From: Spirochaetes bacterium RBG_16_67_19
GTDB taxonomy: Bacteria > Spirochaetota > Spirochaetia > SZUA-6 > DRHE01
Assembly (NCBI GenBank): GCA_001829505.1
Contig: MIBK01000104.1
Location: forward strand, 12,502 to 44,020
DNA: 31,519 nt
Reading direction: 5' to 3'
This document shows positions 15,154 through 21,850 of this stretch, in pieces. Under the pieces are notes generated by a model. It worked only from the letters and a program-made list of their open reading frames with translations. It was not told where the DNA came from and ran no database searches. The stretch's first letter is position 1, and the number at the start of each line of letters is the position of its first letter. A program made the position numbers and the translations under genes.

Positions 15154-16121
15154 TGAGAAGGAACAGCAGGGGCTCCTGGCTGCTGGCGATCGCGCTCGCC
15201 GCTGTCGCCGCGGCGCTGCCCCTGGCCTTCCTGCGTAACCAGTACAACCTCATCCTGCTCACCACCGTGGCGTTGTACGGCGTGCTCACCAGCGCCTGGA
15301 ACATCATCGGCGGGATGGCCGGGCAGCTGGACCTGTCGGCCGGGGCCTACCTGGGGCTGGGGGCCTACACCACGGCCACCCTGCTGCTGCGCTGGAACAT
15401 CACCCCCTGGGTGGGCATGTTTGCCGGCGGGGTGGTGGCCATGGGCTTCGCCTTCCTGGTGGGCTTCCCGCTGTTCCGCTTCCGCATCCGGGAGGTCTGG
15501 TACGCCCTGTCCTCCTCTGCCCTGGTCGTGGTCCTGCAGGTGGTGTTCCTGCTGTGGAAGCAGGTGGGCGGCCCCATGGAGCGCCTGCTGCCCTCGGCCA
15601 GTTTCTCGCTGTACAATCTCCGCTTCCAGTCCTACCTGCCCTACTACTATATCATGCTGGTCCTGCTGCTGGCCACCCTGTTCATCGCCTACCGCATCCG
15701 CACCCGCCGCCTGGGCTACTACCTGTTGGCCCTGGGGGACAACGAGGACGCGGCTGAGGTCCTGGGGGTGGACGCCCGGGGCAGCAAGCTGAAGGCCCTG
15801 GTGATCTACGCCTTCCTGGTCGGGATCACCGGGGGCCTGTACGCCTGCATCTACGGGTTCGTGCACACCAGCTTCTTCTCCCCCACCATCAGCATGGAGG
15901 TGGCCATTCTGGGCATCGTGGGCGGCCTGGGCATCATCTATGGGCCTCTCCTGGCCACGGTGATCCTGGTCACCGGCCGCGAGCTGCTGCGGGCCGGCCT
16001 GGGGGGCCGGCTGCAGAGCCTCTACCTGGTGATCTACGCGGTGGTGCTGATCCTGATCGCCCTGCTGCGCCCGCGGGGCCTGGCGTCGTTGCTCGGCGCC
16101 TGGAGGAAGGAGAGGCGATGA
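15153..16121 (+). CDS. livM: Branched-chain-type ABC transporter permease (LivM-like)
   Basis: A 322-residue membrane permease forming the second half of the channel. It shows the LivM signatures YGVLTSAWNIIGGMAGQLDLSAGAYLGLGAYT near the N-terminus and YYLLALGDNEDAAEVLGVDARGSKLKALVIYAFLVGITGGLYA in the coupling region, with about eight membrane helices. The start is GTG at 15153. The frame is open further upstream, but only inside livH, and GGGAGG at 15142-15147 lies 5 bases before the GTG. The gene ends in an ATGA overlap with livG (16118-16121). Confidence 0.9.
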   Translation: MRRNSRGSWLLAIALAAVAAALPLAFLRNQYNLILLTTVALYGVLTSAWNIIGGMAGQLDLSAGAYLGLGAYTTATLLLRWNITPWVGMFAGGVVAMGFAFLVGFPLFRFRIREVWYALSSSALVVVLQVVFLLWKQVGGPMERLLPSASFSLYNLRFQSYLPYYYIMLVLLLATLFIAYRIRTRRLGYYLLALGDNEDAAEVLGVDARGSKLKALVIYAFLVGITGGLYACIYGFVHTSFFSPTISMEVAILGIVGGLGIIYGPLLATVILVTGRELLRAGLGGRLQSLYLVIYAVVLILIALLRPRGLASLLGAWRKERR

Positions 16122-16849
16122 GCGGCGAGCCGATCCTCCAGGTGAGCGAGCTCTGCAAATCCTTCGGCAACCTGGCGGCCCTGAACCGGGTCAGCTTCCA
16201 CATCGCCCCGGGGGAGATACTCGGCCTGATCGGGCCCAACGGCGCGGGCAAGACCACCTTGTTCAACACCATCTCCGGCCTGTACCACCCGGATGGCGGG
16301 CAGGTGGCCTTCAAGGGCCAGAGCATCGGCGGCCTGTCGCCGCATGCGATCTGCAAACTGGGCATGTCCCGCACCTTCCAGGTGACCCAAGCCTTCGAGC
16401 ACCTCAGCGTGGCCGAGGCCATCCGCATCGGCGCGTACAACCGCCATGGGGAGAGGGGGGTCGAGGCCAAGGTCCGGGAAACGGTGGCTTTTTTCGGCCT
16501 GGAGAAGATCCAGGACTGGAAGTGCTCGGATCTCGGCCTGGCCCCCCTGAAGCGGGTGGAAGTGGCCCGGGCGGCGGCTACGGACCCCGAGCTGCTGCTG
16601 CTGGACGAAGCCGGGGCCGGTTTGAACGCTTCGGAGCTGGCCGAGCTGATGGAGATGCTCAAGACCCTGCGCCGCAAGCGGGACATGACCCTGTGCGTCG
16701 TGGAGCACGTCATGCCGATGGTCATGGGCCTCTGCGAGCGGATCATCGTGCTGGACTACGGGGAGCTCATCGCCGAGGGCACCCCGGAGATGATCAGCAA
16801 AAACGAGAAGGTGATCGAGGCCTACCTGGGCCGGAGGAGCAAGCGGTGA
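16118..16849 (+). CDS. livG: ABC transporter ATP-binding protein (LivG-like) with divergent signature motif
   Basis: A 243-residue cytoplasmic ATPase. The Walker A motif GPNGAGKTT is at residues 39-47, the Q-loop is in TFQVTQAF, Walker B ends in LLLLDE with Asp163 and Glu164, and the switch histidine is in VVEHVM. The LivG-specific C-terminus GTPEMISKNEKVIEAYLG is present. The ABC signature, normally LPYGQQRRLEIARA in LivG, reads DLGLAPLKRVEVARA, and the usual proline after Walker B is alanine. Similar variants occur in a subset of LivG proteins, so this may be a functional asymmetric dimer in which LivF supplies the canonical signature. It overlaps livM by four bases and livF by four (GTGA). 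Confidence 0.9.
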   Translation: MSGEPILQVSELCKSFGNLAALNRVSFHIAPGEILGLIGPNGAGKTTLFNTISGLYHPDGGQVAFKGQSIGGLSPHAICKLGMSRTFQVTQAFEHLSVAEAIRIGAYNRHGERGVEAKVRETVAFFGLEKIQDWKCSDLGLAPLKRVEVARAAATDPELLLLDEAGAGLNASELAELMEMLKTLRRKRDMTLCVVEHVMPMVMGLCERIIVLDYGELIAEGTPEMISKNEKVIEAYLGRRSKR

Positions 16850-17553
16850 CCGCGCTGCGCGTCCAGGGCCTGCGCTCAGGCTACGGCAAGGTCCCCATCC
16901 TGGCAGGGGTAGATTTGCTGGTGGCCGGCGGTGAGGTCGTGGCCGTGGTCGGGCCCAACGGGTCCGGCAAGAGCACGCTGCTCAAGACCATCTGCGGGCT
17001 GATCCGGCCCTATTCCGGTCAGATCCTGTTCGACGGTCGGGACATGGCGGGCCGGCCGTCGTACCACATCGCGCGGGCGGGAATCTCCTACGTGCCCGAA
17101 GGCGGGCGGCTTTTCCCCAACATGACCGTGCGTGAAAACCTGCTCATGGGCGCGTTCGCCACCCCCGCGAATCTCAAGTCCGGACTGTTGGAGGAAATCT
17201 ACACCCTGTTTCCGATCCTGCAGCGGCGCGGCAGGCAGTACGCCGCGACCTTGAGCGGGGGGGAGAAGCAGATGTTGGCCATCAGCCGCGGCCTGGTTTC
17301 CAGCCCGAAGATTCTCATGCTCGACGAGCCGTCCCTGGGGATCGCCCCTAAACTGGTGGAGGAAATCTACGATCGCCTGCACGCCCTGAAGGCCAAGGGG
17401 CTCACGGTGCTCCTGGTGGAACAGAACACGAACTTCGCCCTGGAGCTGGCGGACCGGGCGTACGTTCTGGAGAACGGCCGGATCGTGCTCGAGGGCAGCG
17501 GACAGGATGTGGCGGCGAACCCGGAAATCAAGAGGCACTTTTTAGGGCTCTAA
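16846..17553 (+). CDS. livF: ABC transporter ATP-binding protein (LivF-like)
   Basis: A 235-residue ATPase, partner of LivG. It has the Walker A motif GPNGSGKST with Lys42, the canonical signature LSGGEKQMLAISRGL from residue 136, Walker B ILMLDEPSLG, and the LivF pattern GLTVLLVEQNTNFALELADRAYVLENGRIVLEG. The start is GTG at 16846, overlapping the livG stop (GTGA) with GGAGGAG 6 bases upstream. The open frame extends further back only inside livG. This is the last gene of the transporter operon. No terminator is obvious in the next 35 bases, so some transcription may run into the corrinoid module. Confidence 0.92.
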   Translation: MTALRVQGLRSGYGKVPILAGVDLLVAGGEVVAVVGPNGSGKSTLLKTICGLIRPYSGQILFDGRDMAGRPSYHIARAGISYVPEGGRLFPNMTVRENLLMGAFATPANLKSGLLEEIYTLFPILQRRGRQYAATLSGGEKQMLAISRGLVSSPKILMLDEPSLGIAPKLVEEIYDRLHALKAKGLTVLLVEQNTNFALELADRAYVLENGRIVLEGSGQDVAANPEIKRHFLGL

Positions 17554-17587
17554 GGCGCAATTCATGCCGGTGAAGGGCAGAGGGTAC

Positions 17588-17616
17588 TTGACGGCTAATT
17601 TGATATATGATCAAAT
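17588..17616 (+). promoter_or_regulatory. Candidate promoter of the corrinoid demethylation operon
   Basis: TTGACG at 17588-17593, a 17-bp spacer and TCAAAT at 17611-17616, inside a locally AT-rich patch. The leader of about 44 nt ends in GGAGGAAGG before the ATG at 17667. The -10 is imperfect, as expected for a promoter needing an activator or tightly regulated. Confidence 0.45.
17598..17616. promoter_or_regulatory. Operator-like inverted repeat ATTTGAT-N5-ATCAAAT
   Basis: Perfect 7-bp arms (17598-17604 and 17610-17616) span the spacer and -10 of the corrinoid-module promoter. The right arm continues as TGATCAAATAT (17608-17618), identical to the site in the GntR promoter. TTTGAT/ATCAAA half-sites also make up the TetR-type operator at 8331, so which regulator binds here is open. 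Confidence 0.55.
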
Positions 17617-17666
17617 ATTAAATATCCCCGTTGGTGGATAGAATCATCAATATATGGAGGAAGGCG

Positions 17667-18305
17667 ATGGGTGATGATTTCAAGCAAATGAAGGAGCAGG
17701 TGCAGGCGGGCGAAGCCGAGAAGCTCAAGGAGCTGATCAAGAAGGCCCTGGCCAGCAAAGTGGCGCCCATGGAGATCATCGAGAAGGCGCTGCGGCCGGC
17801 AATGGAAGAGGTCGGACAGAAATTCGAAACCCTGGAGATCTTCCTCCCAGAAATGATCATGGCCGCGGATGCCATGGCCGCCGGCGTCGAGATCCTGCGG
17901 CCGCTCCTGGCGGCTGCCGGCGGGGAAAAGAAGGTCGGGCGCGTGGTCCTCGGCACGGTTAGCGGCGACGTGCACCGCATCGGCAAGGACATCGTGCGCA
18001 TCATGCTGGAGGGCGCCGGCTTCGACGTCACGGACGCCGGCCACGACGTTCCCGACGACACTTTCCTGGCGAAGGTGAAGGAGCTGAAACCCGACATTCT
18101 GGGCCTGTCGGCGCTGATGACGACCACCATGCAGAACATCCCGCGCGTGATCGAGGCTCTGAAGGCCGAGGGGCTGCGCGGCAAGGTGAAGGTGATCGTC
18201 GGCGGGGCGCCCGTGCTGTCCGACTGGGCCAAGCAGATCGGCTCCGACGGGTACGGGGAGAACGCCGTTCAGGCCGTGAGCGTCTCGAAGAAGCTGGTCG
18301 GTTGA
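17667..18305 (+). CDS. Methyltransferase corrinoid protein (MtmC/MtbC-like)
   Basis: A 212-residue cytoplasmic protein that carries the methyl group on cobalamin between two methyltransferases. Residues 1-88 form the four-helix cap typical of the methyltransferase cognate corrinoid proteins. Residues 90-212 form the B12-binding Rossmann domain with G100-D-V-H103-R-I-G106 (the D-x-H-x-x-G motif; His103 is the lower cobalt ligand), S148-x-L150 and GG at 179-180. Length equals MtmC/MtbC/MttC proteins. ATG at 17667 is preceded by GGAGGAAGG; an in-frame TTG at 17631 lies too close to the promoter. The substrate methyltransferase follows after 14 bp, the usual B-C pairing, here with C first. Confidence 0.93.
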   Translation: MGDDFKQMKEQVQAGEAEKLKELIKKALASKVAPMEIIEKALRPAMEEVGQKFETLEIFLPEMIMAADAMAAGVEILRPLLAAAGGEKKVGRVVLGTVSGDVHRIGKDIVRIMLEGAGFDVTDAGHDVPDDTFLAKVKELKPDILGLSALMTTTMQNIPRVIEALKAEGLRGKVKVIVGGAPVLSDWAKQIGSDGYGENAVQAVSVSKKLVG

Positions 18306-18319
18306 GAAAGGAGAAAGCG

Positions 18320-19708
18320 ATGATCGATTTCTGGGAAGTCGTCAAGCGGTCCGAAACGGGCGAGAAGATCCACGAGGAGGAGTTCAACCGGCGGGTGGGC
18401 CGCGTGTCCGCCGAGGTGATCAAGAAGTACAGCATCAAGTACAACCCGGAGGAGGTCGTCTGCGCGGACGATGCCCTGGCCGACCGGCTGTTCGACGCGG
18501 CGGTGGATTTCTTTCTGCAAACGGGCGTGTATTGCACCTCCACCGGCCGGGTCATGAAGTTCAGCAAGAACGAGCTGTTCGACTCGCTGGAGTCGGCGGT
18601 GGACCAGATCGTCTGGGGCGAAGGCCGCGACCAGAAGATCCAGAAGGCCCGCAAGGTGGAGGACCCCCGGCCCGTATTCAGCAACTACACCCTGGTGGGC
18701 AATCCGTATTCCGAGGCCACCTTCCTGCAGGCGGCCATGAGCGTGGCCAAGGAGCCGCTGGCCGACTGCTTCTCCGCCGGGTCCCTGCTGCACACCCTGG
18801 GTGGGGTGGAGGTGCGCTCCGGTTCCCCCATGGAAGTGGAGGCCGCCATCTGGGACATCGGCAAGCGGCGCGAAGCCGCGCGGCGGGTGGGGCACCCCGG
18901 CAAGGGCATGTACACCATGGTTTCCGCGGCCGAGCACGCCGACGCCATGATCGCCGCCGCGCGCCCCGAGTTCGGGGCCCTGCCCCGCGACGCGATGCTG
19001 TGCGGCGCCGTGGCGGAAATGAAAGTGGACTACGATCGGATGAAGAAGGTGCCCTTCCTGCTGCGCACCACCTACACCATCGGCGGGTTGTACGGCCCCC
19101 TGATGGGCGGCTACGCCGGCGGGCCCGAGGGGACCAGCATGGTCCTGGTGGCCCACCATTTTCTGGGACGCCTGGTGTTCCAGACCGAGTACTCCTGCTG
19201 CTTCCCCATCGAGATCCATGAAACCTGCAACACCACCCGGCGCATGCTCTGGCTAGTGAGCACCTCGCACCAGGCCCTGTCCCGCAACACGCACCTGCTG
19301 CATTTCTCCAACGCCTTCATTGCGGCGGGGCCCTGCACCGAGTTCGCCGCCTATGAGCTGATTAACTTCGGCATCACCTCGGCTGTCTCCGGGGCGGACC
19401 TGTCGCCCTCCGCCGTGGCCCGCAACAAAATGCCGGAAAGGGCAACCGGTATGGAAGGTCGCATCTGCACGGAGGCGGCGCACGCCGCCACCCGCATGGG
19501 CATGACGCGCAAGCAGGCCAACGAGATCGTGAAGAAGATTCTGCCGAAATACGAGAAGGACATCTCCAAGGCCCCGATCGGCAAGACCATCAGCGAATGC
19601 TATAATATGGAAACGGTGGAGCCGACCAAGGAATATCTGGACCTGTACGAGAAGGTAAAGAAGGAAGTCGGCTCGTACGGGCTGAAGTATCCGTTCTTCG
19701 CCAGGTAG
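18320..19708 (+). CDS. MtmB-family corrinoid methyltransferase lacking pyrrolysine (Tyr198)
   Basis: A 462-residue homologue of methanogen monomethylamine:corrinoid methyltransferase MtmB (458 residues). The match is collinear: GHPGKGMY versus GRPGMGV-Pyl, then GGYAGG, AGPCTE, ATGMEGR, APIGKTISECY and PT-EYL. The codon for the catalytic pyrrolysine (Pyl202 in Methanosarcina) is TAC at 18911-18913, giving Tyr198; there is no in-frame TAG before the terminal TAG. By my alignment from memory, pocket residues Glu229, Glu259, Gln333 and Tyr335 of MtmB become about Leu227, Leu257, Asn331 and Phe333. It should still pass a methyl group to the adjacent corrinoid protein, but from a different substrate or by a different mechanism. 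ATG 18320 follows AAAGGAG; the in-frame TTG at 18302 overlaps the previous stop. Confidence 0.88.
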   Translation: MIDFWEVVKRSETGEKIHEEEFNRRVGRVSAEVIKKYSIKYNPEEVVCADDALADRLFDAAVDFFLQTGVYCTSTGRVMKFSKNELFDSLESAVDQIVWGEGRDQKIQKARKVEDPRPVFSNYTLVGNPYSEATFLQAAMSVAKEPLADCFSAGSLLHTLGGVEVRSGSPMEVEAAIWDIGKRREAARRVGHPGKGMYTMVSAAEHADAMIAAARPEFGALPRDAMLCGAVAEMKVDYDRMKKVPFLLRTTYTIGGLYGPLMGGYAGGPEGTSMVLVAHHFLGRLVFQTEYSCCFPIEIHETCNTTRRMLWLVSTSHQALSRNTHLLHFSNAFIAAGPCTEFAAYELINFGITSAVSGADLSPSAVARNKMPERATGMEGRICTEAAHAATRMGMTRKQANEIVKKILPKYEKDISKAPIGKTISECYNMETVEPTKEYLDLYEKVKKEVGSYGLKYPFFAR

Positions 19709-19714
19709 CGGTTG

Positions 19715-19750
19715 GAGGCAGGGGCCCCCGGCCCTTGCCTCTTTTTTTTT
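19715..19750 (+). terminator. Intrinsic terminator inside the demethylation operon
   Basis: GAGGCAGGGG (19715-19724) pairs with CCCTTGCCTC (19732-19741) with one G-T wobble and a 7-nt loop, followed by nine T residues (19742-19750). This is the best terminator in the window. Genes downstream start 17 bp later with no visible promoter, so it probably works as a partial terminator that keeps the corrinoid protein and its methyltransferase more abundant. Confidence 0.85.
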
Positions 19751-19766
19751 ACCAGGAGAGCGAACC

Positions 19767-20645
19767 ATGAAGACGGTGTTGAAGAGCCAGTCGCAGGAAG
19801 TCGTCGTCAGCATGGACGGGCCGATCGTCATGATCGGAGAAAAAATCAACCCCACGGGACGCAAGAAGCTGGCCGCCGCGCTGCAGGCTGGCGACTTCGA
19901 GTACGTCAAGCAGCAGGCCCTGCAGCAGGCGGCTTTCGGCGCGCACGTGCTGGACGTCAACGTCAGCGTTCCGGGTCTGGACGAGAAGAGCCTACTTCCG
20001 GCGGTGGTGAAATTCCTGACGGCGCACACGCAGCTGCCGCTCTGCCTGGACTCCAACAACCCCCAGGCGCTGGCCGCGGCCCTGGAAGTCGCCCCCGGCA
20101 AGCCCCTGGTGAACTCGGTTTCCGGGGAGGAGGGCAAGCTGCGGGATATCCTGCCGGTGGTCAAGGACCGCGGGGCGGCGGTCATCGGGCTGACCATGGA
20201 CAACGCCGGCATTCCGGCTGACGCCGAAGCGCGCCTGGCCATCGCGGGCAAGATCATCGAGCGGGCGGCCAAAGCCGGCATCCCGGCGGAGGATGTGCTG
20301 ATCGACCCTCTAGTGCTTTCGGTCGGGGCCGATCAGAAGGCCGCTGCCGTGACCCTGCAGACTATCGCCCTGGTGCGCCGGGAGTTCGGGGTGAACATCA
20401 ACCTCGGGGCCAGCAACGTTTCCTTCGGCCTGCCGGACCGCCAGACGGTCAACCAGGCCTTCCTGGCCCTGGCCTTCGGGGCCGGCGCCAGCTGCGTGAT
20501 CACCGATGCGGAGAAGCTGGCGGGCGCAGTGCTGGCCAGCGATCTGCTGCTAGGGCGGGACCCCTACGGCAAGCGGTACCTGATCCACGTCCGCAGGATG
20601 CAGGCCGCCGCTGCGGCCGCGGCCGCAGGCGGAGCGAGGGGATAA
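19767..20645 (+). CDS. Methylcorrinoid:tetrahydrofolate methyltransferase (MtgA/AcsE-type)
   Basis: A 292-residue TIM-barrel protein of the pterin-binding/methyltetrahydrofolate methyltransferase family. Motifs are MIGEKINPTGRKKL (residues about 21-34), HVLDVNVSVPG, LCLDSNNPQAL, VNSVSGEEGK, GLTMDNAGIP, DPLVLSVGAD and NLGASNVSFGLP, as in AcsE, the N-terminal folate part of MetH and the MtgA proteins of glycine-betaine demethylation. In this context it should take the methyl group from the corrinoid protein and make methyl-tetrahydrofolate for the Wood-Ljungdahl or another one-carbon pathway. The alanine-rich C-terminal tail is unusual. CAGGAGAG precedes ATG 19767. The stop overlaps the next start (TAATG), so it is coupled to the RdhA-like gene. 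Confidence 0.9.
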   Translation: MKTVLKSQSQEVVVSMDGPIVMIGEKINPTGRKKLAAALQAGDFEYVKQQALQQAAFGAHVLDVNVSVPGLDEKSLLPAVVKFLTAHTQLPLCLDSNNPQALAAALEVAPGKPLVNSVSGEEGKLRDILPVVKDRGAAVIGLTMDNAGIPADAEARLAIAGKIIERAAKAGIPAEDVLIDPLVLSVGADQKAAAVTLQTIALVRREFGVNINLGASNVSFGLPDRQTVNQAFLALAFGAGASCVITDAEKLAGAVLASDLLLGRDPYGKRYLIHVRRMQAAAAAAAAGGARG

Positions 20646-21733
20646 TGAAAATCACCACCGAAATCGTCGGCGAGCAGACAAGGTTCGACCAGAGGGATTC
20701 CATTTTCCCGCGTACGGCCGCGGGCCTGGAGAAGGACCGGCGGGTGCGGCGCTGGTACGACGTGCCCACCCCGGACCCCATCTATGGCGCGCTCATGGGC
20801 ATCCCCCGCTCCGAGAATTGCCTGACCTACCACTTGGTTTCAGCGGTGGACGGGCCGACAAATGAGAAGAAGACTCCCGTCGACGATCCGGCACGGTTAA
20901 CCTGGAAAATCAAGGAGGTCGCCCGTTTCTTCGGGGCTGACCGGGTGGGTGTGTGCGAGCTCAACCAGGCGTACATCGCCAGCCATCGCTGGGACGAGTA
21001 CCTGGCCGGGCGGGGAAAACCGGCCAAGCCCATCCGGCTGCGGCAGCGCTACGCCGTTTCCCTGGTGTTCAGGCGGGACTTTGATCTGGTCAAAGCCGGC
21101 CACAGCTACATTGACGGGGCTGATGGGACGCTGCAGTACAACCGGGCGGCCGTAACCGCCTGCCAGCTGGCAGCCTACATCCGGGAGCTGGGCTTCCCTG
21201 CCAGGGCGCACCACGAGCGCGAGGAACAAGTACTGCAGGTGCCGATCGCGGTCCAGGCGGGGATGGGCGAGCTGGGGCGCCTGGGAATGCTGATCACCCC
21301 GGAGTGGGGACCGCGGGTGCGGATTTCCACCGTAACTACGGATCTACCCCTGCTTCCGGATGAGCCGATCGACATCGGCGTGCAGACCGTCTGCGACCTC
21401 TGCCGGAAATGCGCCGAGAACTGCCCCAGTGGCGCCATTCCCCGGGGGGACAAGATCGTCGTGCGGGGCGCACGTAAATGGGCGATCAATCAAAAAAAAT
21501 GCCTGGGATTCTGGGGTACTAACAAGGAGAAATGGGACGACTGTTCGATGTGCATCGCCGTGTGCCCTTACAATCGTCCCGATTCCTGGTTCAATCGCGC
21601 CCACCATCGGCCGTTTTTTTTCCGGGCCCTTCGTCGGCCTTTCTTCGCCCGCCTGCTTCTGGCGTTCGACGATCTGGCGCGTGGAAAGCGTCCGCGCTGG
21701 CAGGTCTGCTGGCTGGATTATCGCAATACGTAG
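20645..21733 (+). CDS. Reductive-dehalogenase-like corrinoid/2[4Fe-4S] protein, cytoplasmic
   Basis: A 362-residue protein with the core of RdhA reductive dehalogenases. It shows KIKEVARFFGADRVGVCEL, QAGMGELGRLGMLITPEWGPRVRI and TDLPLLPDEPIDIGV, then the double ferredoxin motif C250-x2-C253-x2-C256-x3-C260 and C286-x13-C300-x2-C303-x3-C307. RdhA and its relative QueG use these clusters to reduce cobalamin. It lacks the Tat signal and about 100 N-terminal residues of respiratory RdhA, so it should be cytoplasmic, and there is no rdhB anchor gene. Its one-base overlap with the MtgA-like gene suggests a role in the methyl-transfer cycle, possibly reductive reactivation of the corrinoid protein in place of RamA/RACo (inference). 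A real dehalogenase or a reductive demethylase are alternatives. Confidence 0.83.
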   Translation: MKITTEIVGEQTRFDQRDSIFPRTAAGLEKDRRVRRWYDVPTPDPIYGALMGIPRSENCLTYHLVSAVDGPTNEKKTPVDDPARLTWKIKEVARFFGADRVGVCELNQAYIASHRWDEYLAGRGKPAKPIRLRQRYAVSLVFRRDFDLVKAGHSYIDGADGTLQYNRAAVTACQLAAYIRELGFPARAHHEREEQVLQVPIAVQAGMGELGRLGMLITPEWGPRVRISTVTTDLPLLPDEPIDIGVQTVCDLCRKCAENCPSGAIPRGDKIVVRGARKWAINQKKCLGFWGTNKEKWDDCSMCIAVCPYNRPDSWFNRAHHRPFFFRALRRPFFARLLLAFDDLARGKRPRWQVCWLDYRNT

Positions 21734-21750
21734 GGCGTTTTCTCAACAAC

Positions 21751-21764
21751 TGGAATCTATTCCA
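21751..21764 (+). repeat. Short inverted repeat TGGAAT-CT-ATTCCA
   Basis: Perfect 6-bp arms 18 bp after the RdhA-like gene, followed by a T-rich stretch (TTCTTTTCTTCTT). It may be a weak terminator or a regulator site upstream of the promoter at 21785. Too short to decide. Confidence 0.3.
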
Positions 21765-21784
21765 TACGAGCACTTCTTTTCTTC

Positions 21785-21814
21785 TTGACAACAGTTCTTT
21801 GATAGTTGTTTAAT
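21785..21814 (+). promoter_or_regulatory. Candidate promoter of the ribose-type transporter operon
   Basis: TTGACA at 21785-21790, an 18-bp spacer and TTTAAT at 21809-21814. The predicted start near 21821 lies within the TetR-like site at 21806-21825. A leader of about 30 nt ends in GGAGAGGG before ATG 21851. Confidence 0.55.
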
Positions 21815-21825
21815 TATTCAATCAA
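21806..21825. promoter_or_regulatory. Second copy of the TetR-type operator
   Basis: TTGTTTAATTATTCAATCAA matches the 8331-8350 palindrome at 16 of 20 positions and keeps the imperfect dyad. As at 8331, it overlaps the -10 and start region. This suggests that the TetR protein encoded at 8353 coregulates the aminotransferase/AOR operon and the ribose-type transporter operon 13 kb away. Confidence 0.55.
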
Positions 21826-21850
21826 TCTATTTTTATCGGAGAGGGTATGC

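Noticed and set aside
16118..16849. LivG-like signature DLGLAPLKRVEVARA as evidence of a dead or novel ATPase
   Set aside because: Walker A, Walker B, Q-loop and switch histidine are intact, and a subset of LivG proteins carries similar variants, so it is not reported as a separate finding.
17554..17666. Cobalamin riboswitch upstream of the corrinoid module
   Set aside because: The 113-bp gap has no B12-box-like sequence and is too short for the fold; it holds only the promoter and inverted repeat.
18320..19708. Hidden in-frame amber codon (pyrrolysine) in the MtmB-like gene
   Set aside because: The frame runs uninterrupted for 462 codons; the aligned position is TAC and the only in-frame TAG is the terminal stop.
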